NCBI RefSeq assembly: GCF_001553455.1
Contig: NZ_BBOX01000022.1
Location: 1 to 64,000, forward strand
Reading direction: 5' to 3'
Source of the DNA: Streptomyces hygroscopicus subsp. hygroscopicus
GTDB lineage: Bacteria > Actinomycetota > Actinomycetes > Streptomycetales > Streptomycetaceae
Length of the DNA stretch: 64,000 nt
The position numbers were made by a program, and so were the translations under genes. This document shows, piece by piece, positions 36,272 to 45,616 of the stretch. The notes beneath the pieces were generated by a model, which saw only the letters and a list, made by a program, of their open reading frames with translations, was not told the origin of the DNA and did no database searches. Position 1 is the stretch's first letter, and each line of letters starts with the position of its first letter.

Positions 36272-36829
36272 TCAGCGGCAGGGCATGCTCATGTAGAGCG
36301 CCTGCTCACCCGCGGAGGCGGTGCCCTCGTAGAGGGAGGTGTCGAGTCCGCAGAAGGCGAAGCCCATCCGCCGGTACGCCTGAATCGCCGGCGCGTTGAC
36401 GCTGGTGACCTCCAGCCAGATGTGACCGGCGCCCCGCTCACGGGCGAACTCCACCGCGAGCCCCATCAGCGCGCGGCCGACCCCCCGTCCCCGGTGCTCC
36501 GGGGCGACCTCGATGTCCTCGATGGTCAGCCGGCGGTTCCAGGCGGAGTACGAGACGGCGACGAACCCGGCCAGGTCGCCGGCGGCGCCATGGGCGACGA
36601 AGGTGCGGGAGTCCGTGTCGTCCCGGTCGTCGCCGCCCGGTTCGTCCTCGGGGAACACCTTGGTCAGGGGCGGGTCCACCGGGATCTCCCGCAGCGCGAA
36701 TCCGTCCTCGGTGACGGTCACCTGGAAGACGGTGTCGGTGGTGAAGGAGCCGTCCAGAGCCCCGATAGCCTCGGTGTCCTCGGGGGCAGCGGCGCGGTAT
36801 CGGTAAGCCGTGTCGTCAACAGGGGCCAT
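36272..36829 (-). CDS. sat: Streptothricin-acetyltransferase-like GNAT enzyme
   Basis: A 185-residue GNAT protein with the streptothricin acetyltransferase pattern: VSYSAWNRRLTIEDIEVAPEH, RGRGVGRALM (acetyl-CoA loop), HIWLEVTSVNAPAIQAYRR and MGFAFCGLDTSLYEGTA followed by GEQALYMSMPCR at the C terminus. SatA-type enzymes acetylate the beta-lysine of streptothricin. No streptothricin genes are visible, so it may be a resistance or general detoxification gene. Single gene on the minus strand. Confidence 0.85.
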   Translation of the reverse strand: MAPVDDTAYRYRAAAPEDTEAIGALDGSFTTDTVFQVTVTEDGFALREIPVDPPLTKVFPEDEPGGDDRDDTDSRTFVAHGAAGDLAGFVAVSYSAWNRRLTIEDIEVAPEHRGRGVGRALMGLAVEFARERGAGHIWLEVTSVNAPAIQAYRRMGFAFCGLDTSLYEGTASAGEQALYMSMPCR

Positions 36830-36961
36830 GGCACGACGCTACGACCGCTCCGGCCACGGCGGGCCGGGTTTCGGCCGGCCACGCCCGGTCCCCGGCCCAG
36901 GCTCCGGGCCATGCGGGAGTGGTCCGCCCTCTCCGCGGAAGGTCTGGTGAGTGACGCCTGT

Positions 36962-37813
36962 TCAGGCGCCGCGTATCGCGGCGAGAGCGTGTTCCCGGGC
37001 CGGCGCACTCAGCAGCCTGTTGAGTTCGTCGAACACTTCGCCGGCCGTGACGCCGTTCCACCCCGGTGGGAGCAGTGCCAGCGGAAGCCCCGGGTCACGG
37101 TAGGGAAGTTGGCGCCACTGGGTGAGCAGGGGAATGTAGGCGCGGAAGGCGTCCTGTGGGGTGGACTCGGCCGCTGACCAGCTGTCGAGGAGCGGGCGGT
37201 GGTGCCGCAGGAAGTTCGCGTACAGCTCGGTGAGTTCGTCCAGGTCCCACCAGATCCGCACCTTCGAGCGCAGGTCTCCGAAGGCCACGTGGTGACCGGT
37301 GAAGATGTCGACGTATGCCGACAGGCCGCGGCGGTCGAGGGCCCGTTCGGTCTCGGCCTTGAGGTTTCCCGGCGCGATCCAGATCCCCGGGGCCGCGGTG
37401 CCAAAGCCCAGGCGGGTGAGGCTCGTACGGAGTTCGTAGCGCTTCTCCCGCTCGGACTCGGGGACGGAGAAGACGACCAGGATCCAGCCGTCCGCGGTGT
37501 CGGCCCGGGTCCGTTCGAAGATGCGGGCGTCTCCCTCGGCCAGCGTTTCCAGGGTGGAGGCGGCCAGCGCGTATCCCGCCGCGCCGGCGTGGCGTTCGCT
37601 GGTCAGCACGCCCCGGCGCTTCATACGGGAAACCGCGGAACGCACCGCCGCGCCCTCCACTCCGAGGTCGGCCATGAGCCGCACCAGGGCGGACACGGAC
37701 AGCCAGTTCGACCTGCTCCGGGCATACAGCCCGAAGAGGGTCATGATCAGCGATCCGGGCCGGGGGTCGCGCCCGTTCGAGGAGGGAGCCGCCGACTCAA
37801 GTGCCGTCGTCAT
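36962..37813 (-). CDS. PaaX-family transcriptional repressor
   Basis: A 283-residue regulator: winged helix near the start (LIMTLFGLYAR, VRSAVSRMKRRGVL), a central PaaX domain (WILVVFSVPESEREKRYELR, LGFGTAAPGIWIAP) and the C-terminal helical part. PaaX proteins respond to aryl-CoA thioesters. It lies beside RidA and faces away from a CoA-ligase/aryl-CoA hydroxylase operon, which it very likely represses until the CoA ester forms. Confidence 0.9.
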   Translation of the reverse strand: MTTALESAAPSSNGRDPRPGSLIMTLFGLYARSRSNWLSVSALVRLMADLGVEGAAVRSAVSRMKRRGVLTSERHAGAAGYALAASTLETLAEGDARIFERTRADTADGWILVVFSVPESEREKRYELRTSLTRLGFGTAAPGIWIAPGNLKAETERALDRRGLSAYVDIFTGHHVAFGDLRSKVRIWWDLDELTELYANFLRHHRPLLDSWSAAESTPQDAFRAYIPLLTQWRQLPYRDPGLPLALLPPGWNGVTAGEVFDELNRLLSAPAREHALAAIRGA

Positions 37814-37933
37814 TTCCTCTTCCTCGCCCCCGGTCCATGGCGTTGCATACGCGCAGCTTACGCGCCACCTGCCGCTCCGTCCGCCTGCCCTGTCCCCGCG
37901 AGGCCGGAGAGCGCCAAGGGCCGCACGCCGTGT

Positions 37934-38353
37934 CTATCGCCGGGGTACGACCAGACGGTCCTCGGGGATCACGGCGACGCCGAGGATCTCGATCATGGCT
38001 TCGGGCTGCCACAGGGCGGTGCACCCGATCCCGGCCATGGCCGGGTAGACGGGGCCGGCGAGCTCGCGCCAGACGTTGCCGATCTCCTTGCCGTGCGCCT
38101 GGTAGTCCGGGATGTGGGTGAGGTAGAGGGTGATGCTCACCAGGTCCACCGGCTCACCACCCGCCGCGCGCAGCGTGGTCAGCACATTGCCGAACGCCTG
38201 GCGGAACTGCTCCACGATCCCGCCGGGGACGATGTTCATCCCGGCGTCCACGGCGGTCTGGCCACCCAAGTGGAGGGTATTGCCCACCAGCGTTCCGTGC
38301 GAGTACCCGCTCGGGGCGGGGAGGGCTTCCGGGTTCACCGCTACGGGGCGCAT
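37934..38353 (-). CDS. RidA-family enamine/imine deaminase
   Basis: A 139-residue YjgF/RidA protein: HGTLVGNTLHLGGQ, VEQFRQAFGNVLTTLRAAGG, ITLYLTHI and PAMAGIGCTALWQPEAMIEI. The ATG at 38353 gives normal family length. RidA hydrolyses reactive enamines; in a 2-aminobenzoyl-CoA pathway it could release ammonia from the dearomatised intermediate. Probably co-transcribed with paaX (120 bases downstream). Confidence 0.9.
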   Translation of the reverse strand: MRPVAVNPEALPAPSGYSHGTLVGNTLHLGGQTAVDAGMNIVPGGIVEQFRQAFGNVLTTLRAAGGEPVDLVSITLYLTHIPDYQAHGKEIGNVWRELAGPVYPAMAGIGCTALWQPEAMIEILGVAVIPEDRLVVPRR

Positions 38354-38399
38354 GCGATCTCCAGTTCCGTCTGGTCGGCGCCGATCCACCCGGCACCGC

Positions 38400-38412
38400 T
38401 TATTGACAATAA
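38400..38412. promoter_or_regulatory. Perfect palindrome TTATTG-A-CAATAA, candidate PaaX operator
   Basis: A 13-bp perfect palindrome in the 287-bp divergent region between ridA and the cupin operon. It is AT-rich in a GC-rich genome and includes a TTGACA (38403-38408) that could be a -35 element; no clear -10 at standard spacing was found. Position makes it the best candidate site for the local PaaX repressor. Confidence 0.6.
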
Positions 38413-38640
38413 ATGATGCTCGTGAAAAAACCGAGATATAGCACCCACGGCCGCCCACCCTGATACGGCACGCGCCTCAGCGATGATCGACGTGCCGTTT
38501 CGACCAGTTCCACACCTTCTGCCACCTTCCTGACACCCACCGCCCGTGGCGTAATTGAAACGGCCGGAAGAAAAGCGCCTCAACCCGCCGGTCCCCTCTG
38601 CCGCGGGCGTCCCCTGCCCGCTGGAACGGAGTCTTCGGTC

Positions 38641-39123
38641 ATGGAGCCTGACCTCGGCAAGTACCGCCTCGAAGGCGACAACTCGATGTACCGGCTGCCC
38701 AGTGGCCTCGTCGCGCCGGTCGTCACGCGCGGCGGCCTGGAGGACGCCGGCACCGCCGACTCCGGCGGTGCGGTGCGCATCTCGGGTGTGAGCATCCAGC
38801 ACACGCCGGCAACCCGCCTGTGGTTCGGCAAGGTCAGCAACGAACCCGGCTACCGCTCGGTCTCGCACCACCACGGTGAGGCGGAGACCGGTGGGTACGT
38901 GCTCTCCGGCCGGGGGCGCATCTACTTCGGCGAGGAGTTCGCGGATTACGTCGACATGGAGGAGGGCGACTGGGTCTTCGTTCCGCCCTTCATGCCGCAC
39001 GTCGAGTGCAATCTCTCGCGCACCGACCCACTGGTGTGGATGACCACGCGCACACCGGAGAACATCGTGGTCAACCTGCCCGATGTCGCCGATGACGACC
39101 TGCGCGACTGGCTGGACCGATGA
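38641..39123 (+). CDS. Cupin-domain protein
   Basis: A 160-residue single cupin: SHHHGEAETGGYVLSGRGRIYF is motif 1 (three His, Glu) and PPFMPHVECNLS motif 2 (His). Metal binding is likely. It opens the plus-strand catabolic operon, overlapping the thioesterase by 4 bases. Cupins of this kind accompany aryl-CoA pathways, but its reaction is unknown. Confidence 0.87.
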   Translation: MEPDLGKYRLEGDNSMYRLPSGLVAPVVTRGGLEDAGTADSGGAVRISGVSIQHTPATRLWFGKVSNEPGYRSVSHHHGEAETGGYVLSGRGRIYFGEEFADYVDMEEGDWVFVPPFMPHVECNLSRTDPLVWMTTRTPENIVVNLPDVADDDLRDWLDR

Positions 39124-40025
39124 GCCCGCACCCGGCCCCGACCTCCGAGGTCTTCACCGACTCGGTGACCCTGGCGCCGGCCGAGCCCGCACACTTCGAC
39201 CTGGCCTTCACCGCGGTGACACAGCCGTGTCCCTGGCCCAAGGCATACGGCGGGGACCTGGTCGCCCAGGCCGCCGCCGCGGCGATGCGGTCGGTCACGG
39301 ACGGCAAGACCCTGCACTCGATGCACGGCTATTTCCTCCGCCCCGCCGAGATCGGCGCGAGCGTGCGCTACGAGGTGGAGCTGCTGCGCGACGGCCGCGG
39401 TTACAGCACCCGGCAGGTACGCGGTTACCAGAACGAGAAACCGCTCTACGTCTGCCTGGCCAACTTCGCCGCGGGCGAGCCCGGCGCCGTCTTCCGCGCG
39501 GCGCTCACCGCGCCGGCCCCTCAGCCCGAGGAGCTGCCCAGCTCCGCCGCGTATCTCTCGGGACGCACCGGTGGCACCATGACCGCGCGGTCGAAGTCCT
39601 ACTGGTCGGGCGGCCGCGGCTTCGACATGAGGCATGTACCCGGCCCCGTCTACCTCACGGTGGAGGGAAAGCGGGTGCCGCACCAGGCGGTGTGGCTACG
39701 GCCCTTCGACGGCCTCCGCCCCGTCGTGGGGCTGAGCGACGCGCAGCGGGACCAGGCCGCTCTGGCGTACGTCTGTGACTACACGATCCTCGAACCCGTC
39801 CTGCGGGTGCTCGACCTGCCCTGGGCGAAGCCGGGCCTGGTCACCGCCAGCCTCGACCACGCGATGTGGTTCCACCGGCCAGGGCCCATGGGCGACTGGC
39901 TCCTCTACGCCCAAGAAGCCGTGGCCGCGGAGGCGGGCCGCGGCCTGGGCACGGGCCGCTTCTTCACCCGCGACCACCTGCACCTGGCCACCGTCGCCCA
40001 GGAGGGCGTGATCCGCGCCTCCTGA
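39120..40025 (+). CDS. Acyl-CoA thioesterase II-like (double hot-dog)
   Basis: A 301-residue TesB-type protein: YGGDLVAQAAAAAMRSV, LHSMHGYFLRPAEIG, GRGYSTRQVRGYQN and, in the second hot-dog, SLDHAMWFHRP and WLLYAQEAVAAEAGRGLGTGR. Coupled to the cupin gene by a 4-base overlap. It may clear stalled aryl-CoA esters in the pathway. Confidence 0.9.
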   Translation: MSPHPAPTSEVFTDSVTLAPAEPAHFDLAFTAVTQPCPWPKAYGGDLVAQAAAAAMRSVTDGKTLHSMHGYFLRPAEIGASVRYEVELLRDGRGYSTRQVRGYQNEKPLYVCLANFAAGEPGAVFRAALTAPAPQPEELPSSAAYLSGRTGGTMTARSKSYWSGGRGFDMRHVPGPVYLTVEGKRVPHQAVWLRPFDGLRPVVGLSDAQRDQAALAYVCDYTILEPVLRVLDLPWAKPGLVTASLDHAMWFHRPGPMGDWLLYAQEAVAAEAGRGLGTGRFFTRDHLHLATVAQEGVIRAS

Positions 40026-40064
40026 CCCGCCTCCCACCGGCGGGACCCCGAAAGGACTCCCCCG

Positions 40065-41732
40065 TTGTCCCTTTCGCCCAGGTCGTCCTCAGCCCATCTG
40101 GACACCTTCACCCGTGACCACCTGCCACCCGCCGACCAGTGGCCGGTCATCGAATTCACCACTGCCGAACTGCGGTACCCGCCACGGCTCAACGCCGCCA
40201 CCGCGCTCATCGACGCCCCGGCCGCGGCCTTCGGAGCAGACCGGCCCGCTCTTCGCACACCGGACGGCGGGGCGTGGACCTACGGCCGGCTCCTGACCCA
40301 CGCCAACCAGGTCGCCCAGGTACTCACCGAGGATCTGGGCCTGGTTCCGGGGCAACGGGTGCTCCTGCGCTCACCCAACACCTGCTGGACGGTGGCCGCC
40401 TGGCTGGGCGTGCTCAAGGCCGGCTGCGTCGTGGTGACCACCATGGCCGCCCTGCGCGCCCGCGAGATCGTTCCCATCGTCGAAAAGACCCGCCCCTCCC
40501 TCATGCTGGTCGACCACCGCTTCGCCGAGGAGACGCACACCGTCCGTGCGGCCCCGGAATCGTCTGTGCACGTGATGGAGTACGGCGGCGCGGGTCCCGA
40601 CGACCTGACCGTCCGCGCGGCGGCCAAGTCCGGTGTGTTCACCAACGTCGACACCGCTGCCGATGACGTGGCCCTCCTGGGGCCCACCTCCGGTAGCACC
40701 GGCGCCCCGAAAATCACCATGCACTTCCACCGGGACCTGCTGTCCATCGACAACACCTTCGGACGCCACATCCTGCGGCTGGCCCCCGACGACATCATCG
40801 CCTGTACCGCCCCCCTCGCCTTCACCTTCGGCCTGGGCATGCTTGTCGTCTTCCCGCTGCGGGCCGGCGCGTGCGCGCTGCTGACCGAGTCCGTCACCCC
40901 CTCGCAGCTCGCGCAGGTGGTGGAGCGCCACGGCGTCACCGCACTCGCGACGGCCCCCACGGCCTACCGCGCCATCCTCCGCGAGGGCCAGGTGAGGAAA
41001 CTGGCGGGGCTGCGGGTCGCGGTCTCCGCGGGCGAACACCTTCCCCGCGGCACCTGGGAGCAGCTGCACGAGCAAGCCGGGCTCAGGGTCATCGACGGCA
41101 TCGGCGCCACCGAGATGCTGCACATCTTCCTCTCCGCCGCCGGCCCCGACATACGGCCCGGCGCCACCGGCAGGCCGGTACCCGGCTACCGCGCCACCAT
41201 CCTCGGCCCCGGCGGTGAGGAACTCGGTCCCGGTGAGCCGGGACGCCTCGGTGTCATCGGCCCGACCGGCTGCCGGTACCTCGACGACACCCGCCAGCAG
41301 GGCTACGTCGTCCGTGGCTGGAACGTCACCGGCGATGTCTTCCACCGCGACGAGGAGGGCTACTTCCACTTCGAGGCGCGCGACGACAGCTTGATCGTCT
41401 CCTCCGGCTACAACATCGGTGCCCCCGAGGTCGAGGCCGCCGTGGAAACCCACCCCGACGTGAGCGAGTGCGCCGTCGTCCCGAGCCCCGACCCCGAGCG
41501 CGGTTCACTCGTGTGCGCCTTCATCGTCCTGAAGGACGGCGTCAGCGGCGACGACGCCAAGGCACGGGAGATCCAGGACCACGTCAAACAGGTCATCGCG
41601 CCCTACAAGTACCCGCGCGATGTGCGCTTTTGCGCATCGCTTCCCCGCAACCCCAGTGGCAAGGTCCAGCGCTTCACGCTCCGCGGCATCGTCGAGGCCG
41701 AGCACACCGCCACCCCCGCCGACCAGCAGTAG
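40065..41732 (+). CDS. Aryl-CoA ligase (2-aminobenzoate/benzoate-CoA ligase type)
   Basis: A 555-residue ANL ligase beginning at TTG behind GAAAGGAC. Motifs: LGPTSGSTGAPK (P-loop), DGIGATEMLHIF, VTGDVFHRDEEGYFHFEARDD, SSGYNIGAPEVEAAV and PRNPSGKVQRF with the catalytic Lys. Length and the IGATEMLHIFLS segment are those of benzoate/2-aminobenzoate-CoA ligases. Together with the downstream bifunctional hydroxylase it most likely activates anthranilate. Confidence 0.87.
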   Translation: MSLSPRSSSAHLDTFTRDHLPPADQWPVIEFTTAELRYPPRLNAATALIDAPAAAFGADRPALRTPDGGAWTYGRLLTHANQVAQVLTEDLGLVPGQRVLLRSPNTCWTVAAWLGVLKAGCVVVTTMAALRAREIVPIVEKTRPSLMLVDHRFAEETHTVRAAPESSVHVMEYGGAGPDDLTVRAAAKSGVFTNVDTAADDVALLGPTSGSTGAPKITMHFHRDLLSIDNTFGRHILRLAPDDIIACTAPLAFTFGLGMLVVFPLRAGACALLTESVTPSQLAQVVERHGVTALATAPTAYRAILREGQVRKLAGLRVAVSAGEHLPRGTWEQLHEQAGLRVIDGIGATEMLHIFLSAAGPDIRPGATGRPVPGYRATILGPGGEELGPGEPGRLGVIGPTGCRYLDDTRQQGYVVRGWNVTGDVFHRDEEGYFHFEARDDSLIVSSGYNIGAPEVEAAVETHPDVSECAVVPSPDPERGSLVCAFIVLKDGVSGDDAKAREIQDHVKQVIAPYKYPRDVRFCASLPRNPSGKVQRFTLRGIVEAEHTATPADQQ

Positions 41733-41742
41733 AGGACACCCC

Positions 41743-44124
41743 ATGAAGATCGCGATTGTGGGAGGCGGCCCCGGCGGCCTCTATTTCGCGACGCTGATGA
41801 AGCAGCTCGACCCGGCCCACGACATCACCGTCTTCGAGCGCAACGCACCGGATGACACCTTCGGCTTCGGCGTCGTGTTCTCCGACGAGACCCTCGGCGG
41901 CATCGAGAACGCCGACACCGTCTTCTCCGAGGCCATGGCCCGCCGCTTCGCCCGCTGGACCGATATCGACATCCACTACCGCGGCGAGCGGCACACCGTC
42001 GGTGGCCAGGGCTTCGCCGCGATGGGCCGCAAGGAGCTGCTCCACCTCCTCCAGGAGCGCTGCCGCGCACTCGGTGTGACGGTCCGTTTCCGGACCACCG
42101 CACCGGATGTCGAGGCGCTGCGCGCCGCCCACGACCTGGTCGTCGGTGCCGACGGTGTCAACTCCGGCATCCGCGCACGCCACGCGGACGTCTTCCGCCC
42201 CGCCCTGGACCGGCGCGCCAACAAGTACATGTGGCTGGGCACGGACCGTGTGTTCGAAGCGTTCCAGTTCATGATCAAGGAGACGGAGTGGGGCACGATG
42301 CAGGTCCACGGCTACCCCTACTCCGACAGCGGCTCCACCTTCATCGTCGAGATGCATGAGGAGGTCTGGCGACGCGCCGGCTTCGACACCACGCAGGACA
42401 CCCGGTTTCCCCCGGGCGTCTCCGACGAACAGGCTGTCGACCGGCTGCGCTCCCTGTTCGCCGCGGAACTGGCAGGACACCAGCTGCTCGCCAACAACTC
42501 CAAGTGGCTGAACTTCACCACCGTCCGCAACGAACGCTGGCACCACGGCAACCTGGTGCTGCTCGGTGACGCCGCCCACACCGCGCACTTCTCCATCGGC
42601 TCGGGCACCAAGCTGGCCATGGAGGACGCCCTCGCCCTCGCCGCCTGCCTGCACGAGAACCCCGATGTCCGGTCCGGGCTGAGCGCCTACGAGAGCGAGC
42701 GAAGGCCCGTCGTCGAATCCGCCCAACGCGCCGCGCAGGCATCCTTGGAGTGGTTCGAGAACATCGGCATGTACACGGGTCAGGAGCGCGTGCAGTTCTG
42801 CTTCAACCTCCTGACCCGTTCCCGGCGCATCACCCACGACAACCTCCGCGCCCGCGACCCGGAGTTCGCCGCCCGCGTCGACGCCGCCTTCGCGGCCGCC
42901 CAGGGCTGCGACCGGGTGGCCCCGGCCATGTTCCAGCCCTTCCGGCTGGGGCAGCTGGAGCTGCGCAACCGGGTCGTGATGTCCCCCATGGACATGTACT
43001 CCGCCGTCGACGGCGTCCCAGGCGACTTCCATCTCGTCCACCTCGGGTCCAAGGCCCTGGGCGGCGCCGGCCTGGTGATGACGGAGATGGTCTGCGTCTC
43101 TCCCGAGGGCCGTATCACCCCCGGCTGCCCGGGCCTGTGGACCGATGAGCAGCGTGACTCATGGAAGCGCATCGTCTCCTTCGCACACGAGCGCAGTGAC
43201 GCGGCCATCGGCCTCCAGCTCGGCCACTCCGGCCGCAAGGGCTCCACCCGGCTCATGTGGGAGGGCATGGACGATCCGCTGCCCGAGGGCAACTGGGAGG
43301 TCGTCGGCCCGTCGCCGCTGCCGTACGGGCCCGGCTCCGCCGTGCCCCGCGAGGTCACCCGTGCCGACATGGACAAGATCACAGCCGACTTCGCCGCCGC
43401 CGCCCTCCGTGCCACCGAGGCCGGCTTCGACCTGCTCGAACTGCACTGCGCCCATGGTTACCTGCTGTCGTCCTTCCTGTCGCCCGTCGCCAACCGGCGC
43501 ACCGACTCCTACGGCGGCTCCCTGGAGAACCGGCTGCGGTTCCCGCTGGAAGTGTTCGACGCCGTACGTGCCGCCTGGCCGGCCGAACGCCCCATGGCCG
43601 TGCGCATCTCCGCCACCGATTGGGTCCCGGACGGCACCACCGAGCACGACGCCGTCGAGATCGCCCGCGCCTTCGCCACGCACGGCGCGGACGCCATTGA
43701 TGTCTCCTCCGGGCAGGTCACCAAGGCCGAACGGCCGGCGTTCGGCCGCTCCTACCAGACGCCCTTCGCCGACCGCATTCGGCAGGAGGTCGGGGTGGCC
43801 ACCAACACCGCCGTGATCGCCGTCGGCGCCATCGCGTCCTTCGACGATGTCAACTCGATCCTGCTGGCAGGCCGCGCCGACCTGTGCGCGGTGGGCCGCA
43901 CCCACCTGTACGATCCGCACTGGACCCTGCACGCGGCAGCCGACCAGGGCTACCAGGGGCCGGGAGCGATCTGGCCGGTGCAGTTCCGGGCGGGCCGCCG
44001 CAAGCCGCCCTCCTCGCGCACCGACGCCATCCGCCCCCGCCTGTCGCTGCTCCGGGCAACGCCCCCCGACCAGGCCGTCCACGTGCGCTGGACTCCGCCC
44101 CATGAGCCCGCGCCCATCGCCTGA
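41743..44124 (+). CDS. Bifunctional aryl-CoA FAD monooxygenase / old-yellow-enzyme reductase (salicylyl-CoA 5-hydroxylase or 2-aminobenzoyl-CoA monooxygenase/reductase)
   Basis: A 793-residue fusion. Residues 1-390 form a FAD aromatic hydroxylase (GGGPGGLYFATLM, DLVVGADGVNS, LLGDAAHTAHFSIGSGTK). Residues 400-785 form an old-yellow-enzyme FMN domain (FRLGQLELRNRVVMSPMDMYS, LQLGHSGRKGS, HCAHGYLLSSFLSP, NRRTDSYGGSLENR). This architecture is that of 2-aminobenzoyl-CoA monooxygenase/reductase, which hydroxylates and dearomatises the ring, and of enzymes annotated salicylyl-CoA 5-hydroxylase. Ends the operon before a strong terminator. Confidence 0.92.
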   Translation: MKIAIVGGGPGGLYFATLMKQLDPAHDITVFERNAPDDTFGFGVVFSDETLGGIENADTVFSEAMARRFARWTDIDIHYRGERHTVGGQGFAAMGRKELLHLLQERCRALGVTVRFRTTAPDVEALRAAHDLVVGADGVNSGIRARHADVFRPALDRRANKYMWLGTDRVFEAFQFMIKETEWGTMQVHGYPYSDSGSTFIVEMHEEVWRRAGFDTTQDTRFPPGVSDEQAVDRLRSLFAAELAGHQLLANNSKWLNFTTVRNERWHHGNLVLLGDAAHTAHFSIGSGTKLAMEDALALAACLHENPDVRSGLSAYESERRPVVESAQRAAQASLEWFENIGMYTGQERVQFCFNLLTRSRRITHDNLRARDPEFAARVDAAFAAAQGCDRVAPAMFQPFRLGQLELRNRVVMSPMDMYSAVDGVPGDFHLVHLGSKALGGAGLVMTEMVCVSPEGRITPGCPGLWTDEQRDSWKRIVSFAHERSDAAIGLQLGHSGRKGSTRLMWEGMDDPLPEGNWEVVGPSPLPYGPGSAVPREVTRADMDKITADFAAAALRATEAGFDLLELHCAHGYLLSSFLSPVANRRTDSYGGSLENRLRFPLEVFDAVRAAWPAERPMAVRISATDWVPDGTTEHDAVEIARAFATHGADAIDVSSGQVTKAERPAFGRSYQTPFADRIRQEVGVATNTAVIAVGAIASFDDVNSILLAGRADLCAVGRTHLYDPHWTLHAAADQGYQGPGAIWPVQFRAGRRKPPSSRTDAIRPRLSLLRATPPDQAVHVRWTPPHEPAPIA

Positions 44125-44165
44125 GACGGTGGACGGCCCCGGACGTGTCCAGCCGGGTGCCGCCC

Positions 44166-44207
44166 GTGATGGCGGCCCCGGCAGATTCCTTCCGGGGCCG
44201 CCATCAC
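44166..44207. terminator. Perfect 16-bp stem terminator after the aryl-CoA operon
   Basis: GTGATGGCGGCCCCGG (44166-44181) and CCGGGGCCGCCATCAC (44192-44207) are exact reverse complements around a 10-base loop, 42 bases after the monooxygenase stop. Confidence 0.9.
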
Positions 44208-44301
44208 ATGGTTGCCAGGCGTCATACGGAACCCGGTGTGCTTCGGGAGAAGGCGTCGGCGCCGACCGCTGCGGAGCGCGCCACCAGGCGGATCAGGGGG
44301 C

Positions 44302-44569
44302 GGTGCCGGAGTACGTCACCTTCGACGGCCCGGAAGCCGGAGTCGGCTGGTCCTCCGCCGAGGAGGGTCTCCGGGTGACGATGATCCGCTTTCCGCGCAA
44401 TGAGGTACCTCGGGGAGCAGTGCGGTTGCTCGTGCGGGACGAGAAAGAGCGCATTCTGGTGGAACTGCGCACGGACGCCTCCCGGTTCGGGCCGCGGTGG
44501 GCGGACACGTTCCTGGCCGACTACATGGGTCTGATCAAGGACTTCACCGAGCATGCCCGTCCCGGGTGA
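44302..44569 (+). pseudogene. Short frame resembling the C-terminal end of an NRPS condensation domain
   Basis: The segment GLRVTMIRFPRNEVPRGAVR, then LVELRTDASRF and FLADYMGLIKDF, resembles the last strand and helix of NRPS condensation domains (basic-strand pattern ending in YDASRF). Only about 85 residues remain, without the HHxxxDG motif. GTG 44302 could start it, with a poorly placed ribosome site. Either a remnant or a small independent protein. Confidence 0.35.
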
Positions 44570-45314
44570 CCATGCCGTCCGGCCGGTCGGCCCGGACGGT
44601 GTTCCCGCGGGGGCGAGGATGCCCGTCCCTGACCGACAGTTGCCGGACCGGGGCCCCACGAGCCGGCCATCCGGCGGTGGATCGCCTCGATCCGCCGGGC
44701 ATACACAATGGCTGACGGGTGAGAAGCCACGGTGCATCACCGGCCTGTGGGGCCGGATGTCGAGGTCGTCGGCAGCCGGCATCCCTGGTCCGAGGCCCCT
44801 TGACAGGATGCCGAGGGCCGGACGCTCCCGCCACGGGTCGGAGACCATCTGGCGGATTTCTCGGGCTCGTTGAGCAGGATGTGCTCCAGCCCTCCATCAA
44901 CATAGTGGACCGTCGGACCGGCCGAGTCCAGTGGCGGCAGGAGGCGGACACGCTGGACGACGATCTCGCCGTGCACGTGTTCGGTTCCCCGGGCCGGGAC
45001 CGCCTCGCGGTTCAGGCGGGAGCCGGTGGCACGCGGCGCGCATCGGCGCCATTGCCATGGCCGACAACCGCGGCCCGGCCGCCCGGTTCGCCGGCTTCGG
45101 CCTTCGGGCGCCGCCGGATTCCGCCCGTCGTCGCGGTCCCCGCCGTCACCTTCGACCAGGCATCCGGATCCGGCGCCAACCGCCCTTGCGAGGCTCTCGA
45201 ACTCGGTTACTCTGATGAAGATCGGCACCCGGGACCCGCACGCCGGCAACTCCGGGCTCATCGCCTTGATCGGCTACCGCCTCCCCCTACGATCGCCTGA
45301 AGAGGAGAAACGCC
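44570..45314. other. Non-coding or decayed stretch
   Basis: No frame on either strand shows coding character or a recognisable domain. Between the condensation-like remnant and the P450 remnant, it is probably decayed secondary-metabolite DNA. An AAGAGGAG ribosome-site-like sequence precedes 45315. Confidence 0.5.
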
Positions 45315-45616
45315 ATGCCCATGCCGGCCGCATCGCCGGTCCTCGACGACCCGCACCCCACGCGGTGCCGCGGTCGCTGGGCCCGGCGGTTCCCCTCGAG
45401 GAGCCGGGAATCTGGGCCGTGCCGGGCCACGCGGCGGCGCAGGGCGCACTGAAGGACCTGGACACCTTCAGTTCCATCGGCGGGATCGCGTTGACTCAAC
45501 TGGCCAATGCCGAGATCCTTTTCGGGACGGTACTCGCCACGTACGGCGAGCAGCACTCCCGGCTGCGCCGGGTGCTGTCCCGACAGCCGGCCAGTGGCCC
45601 GGCGTCGCCGCGCTGA
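45315..45616 (+). pseudogene. Cytochrome P450 remnant (N-terminal part, frameshifted)
   Basis: ATG 45315 follows AAGAGGAG and starts MPMPAASPVLDDPHP; the P450-like sequence continues in the next frame (GIWAVPGHAAAQGAL, DTFSSIGGIALT, GEQHSRLRRVLSRQ), matching the N-terminal B and C helices of Streptomyces P450s (normally about 400 residues). The heme Cys and I-helix are absent. At least one frameshift plus a large 3-prime deletion. Confidence 0.7.
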
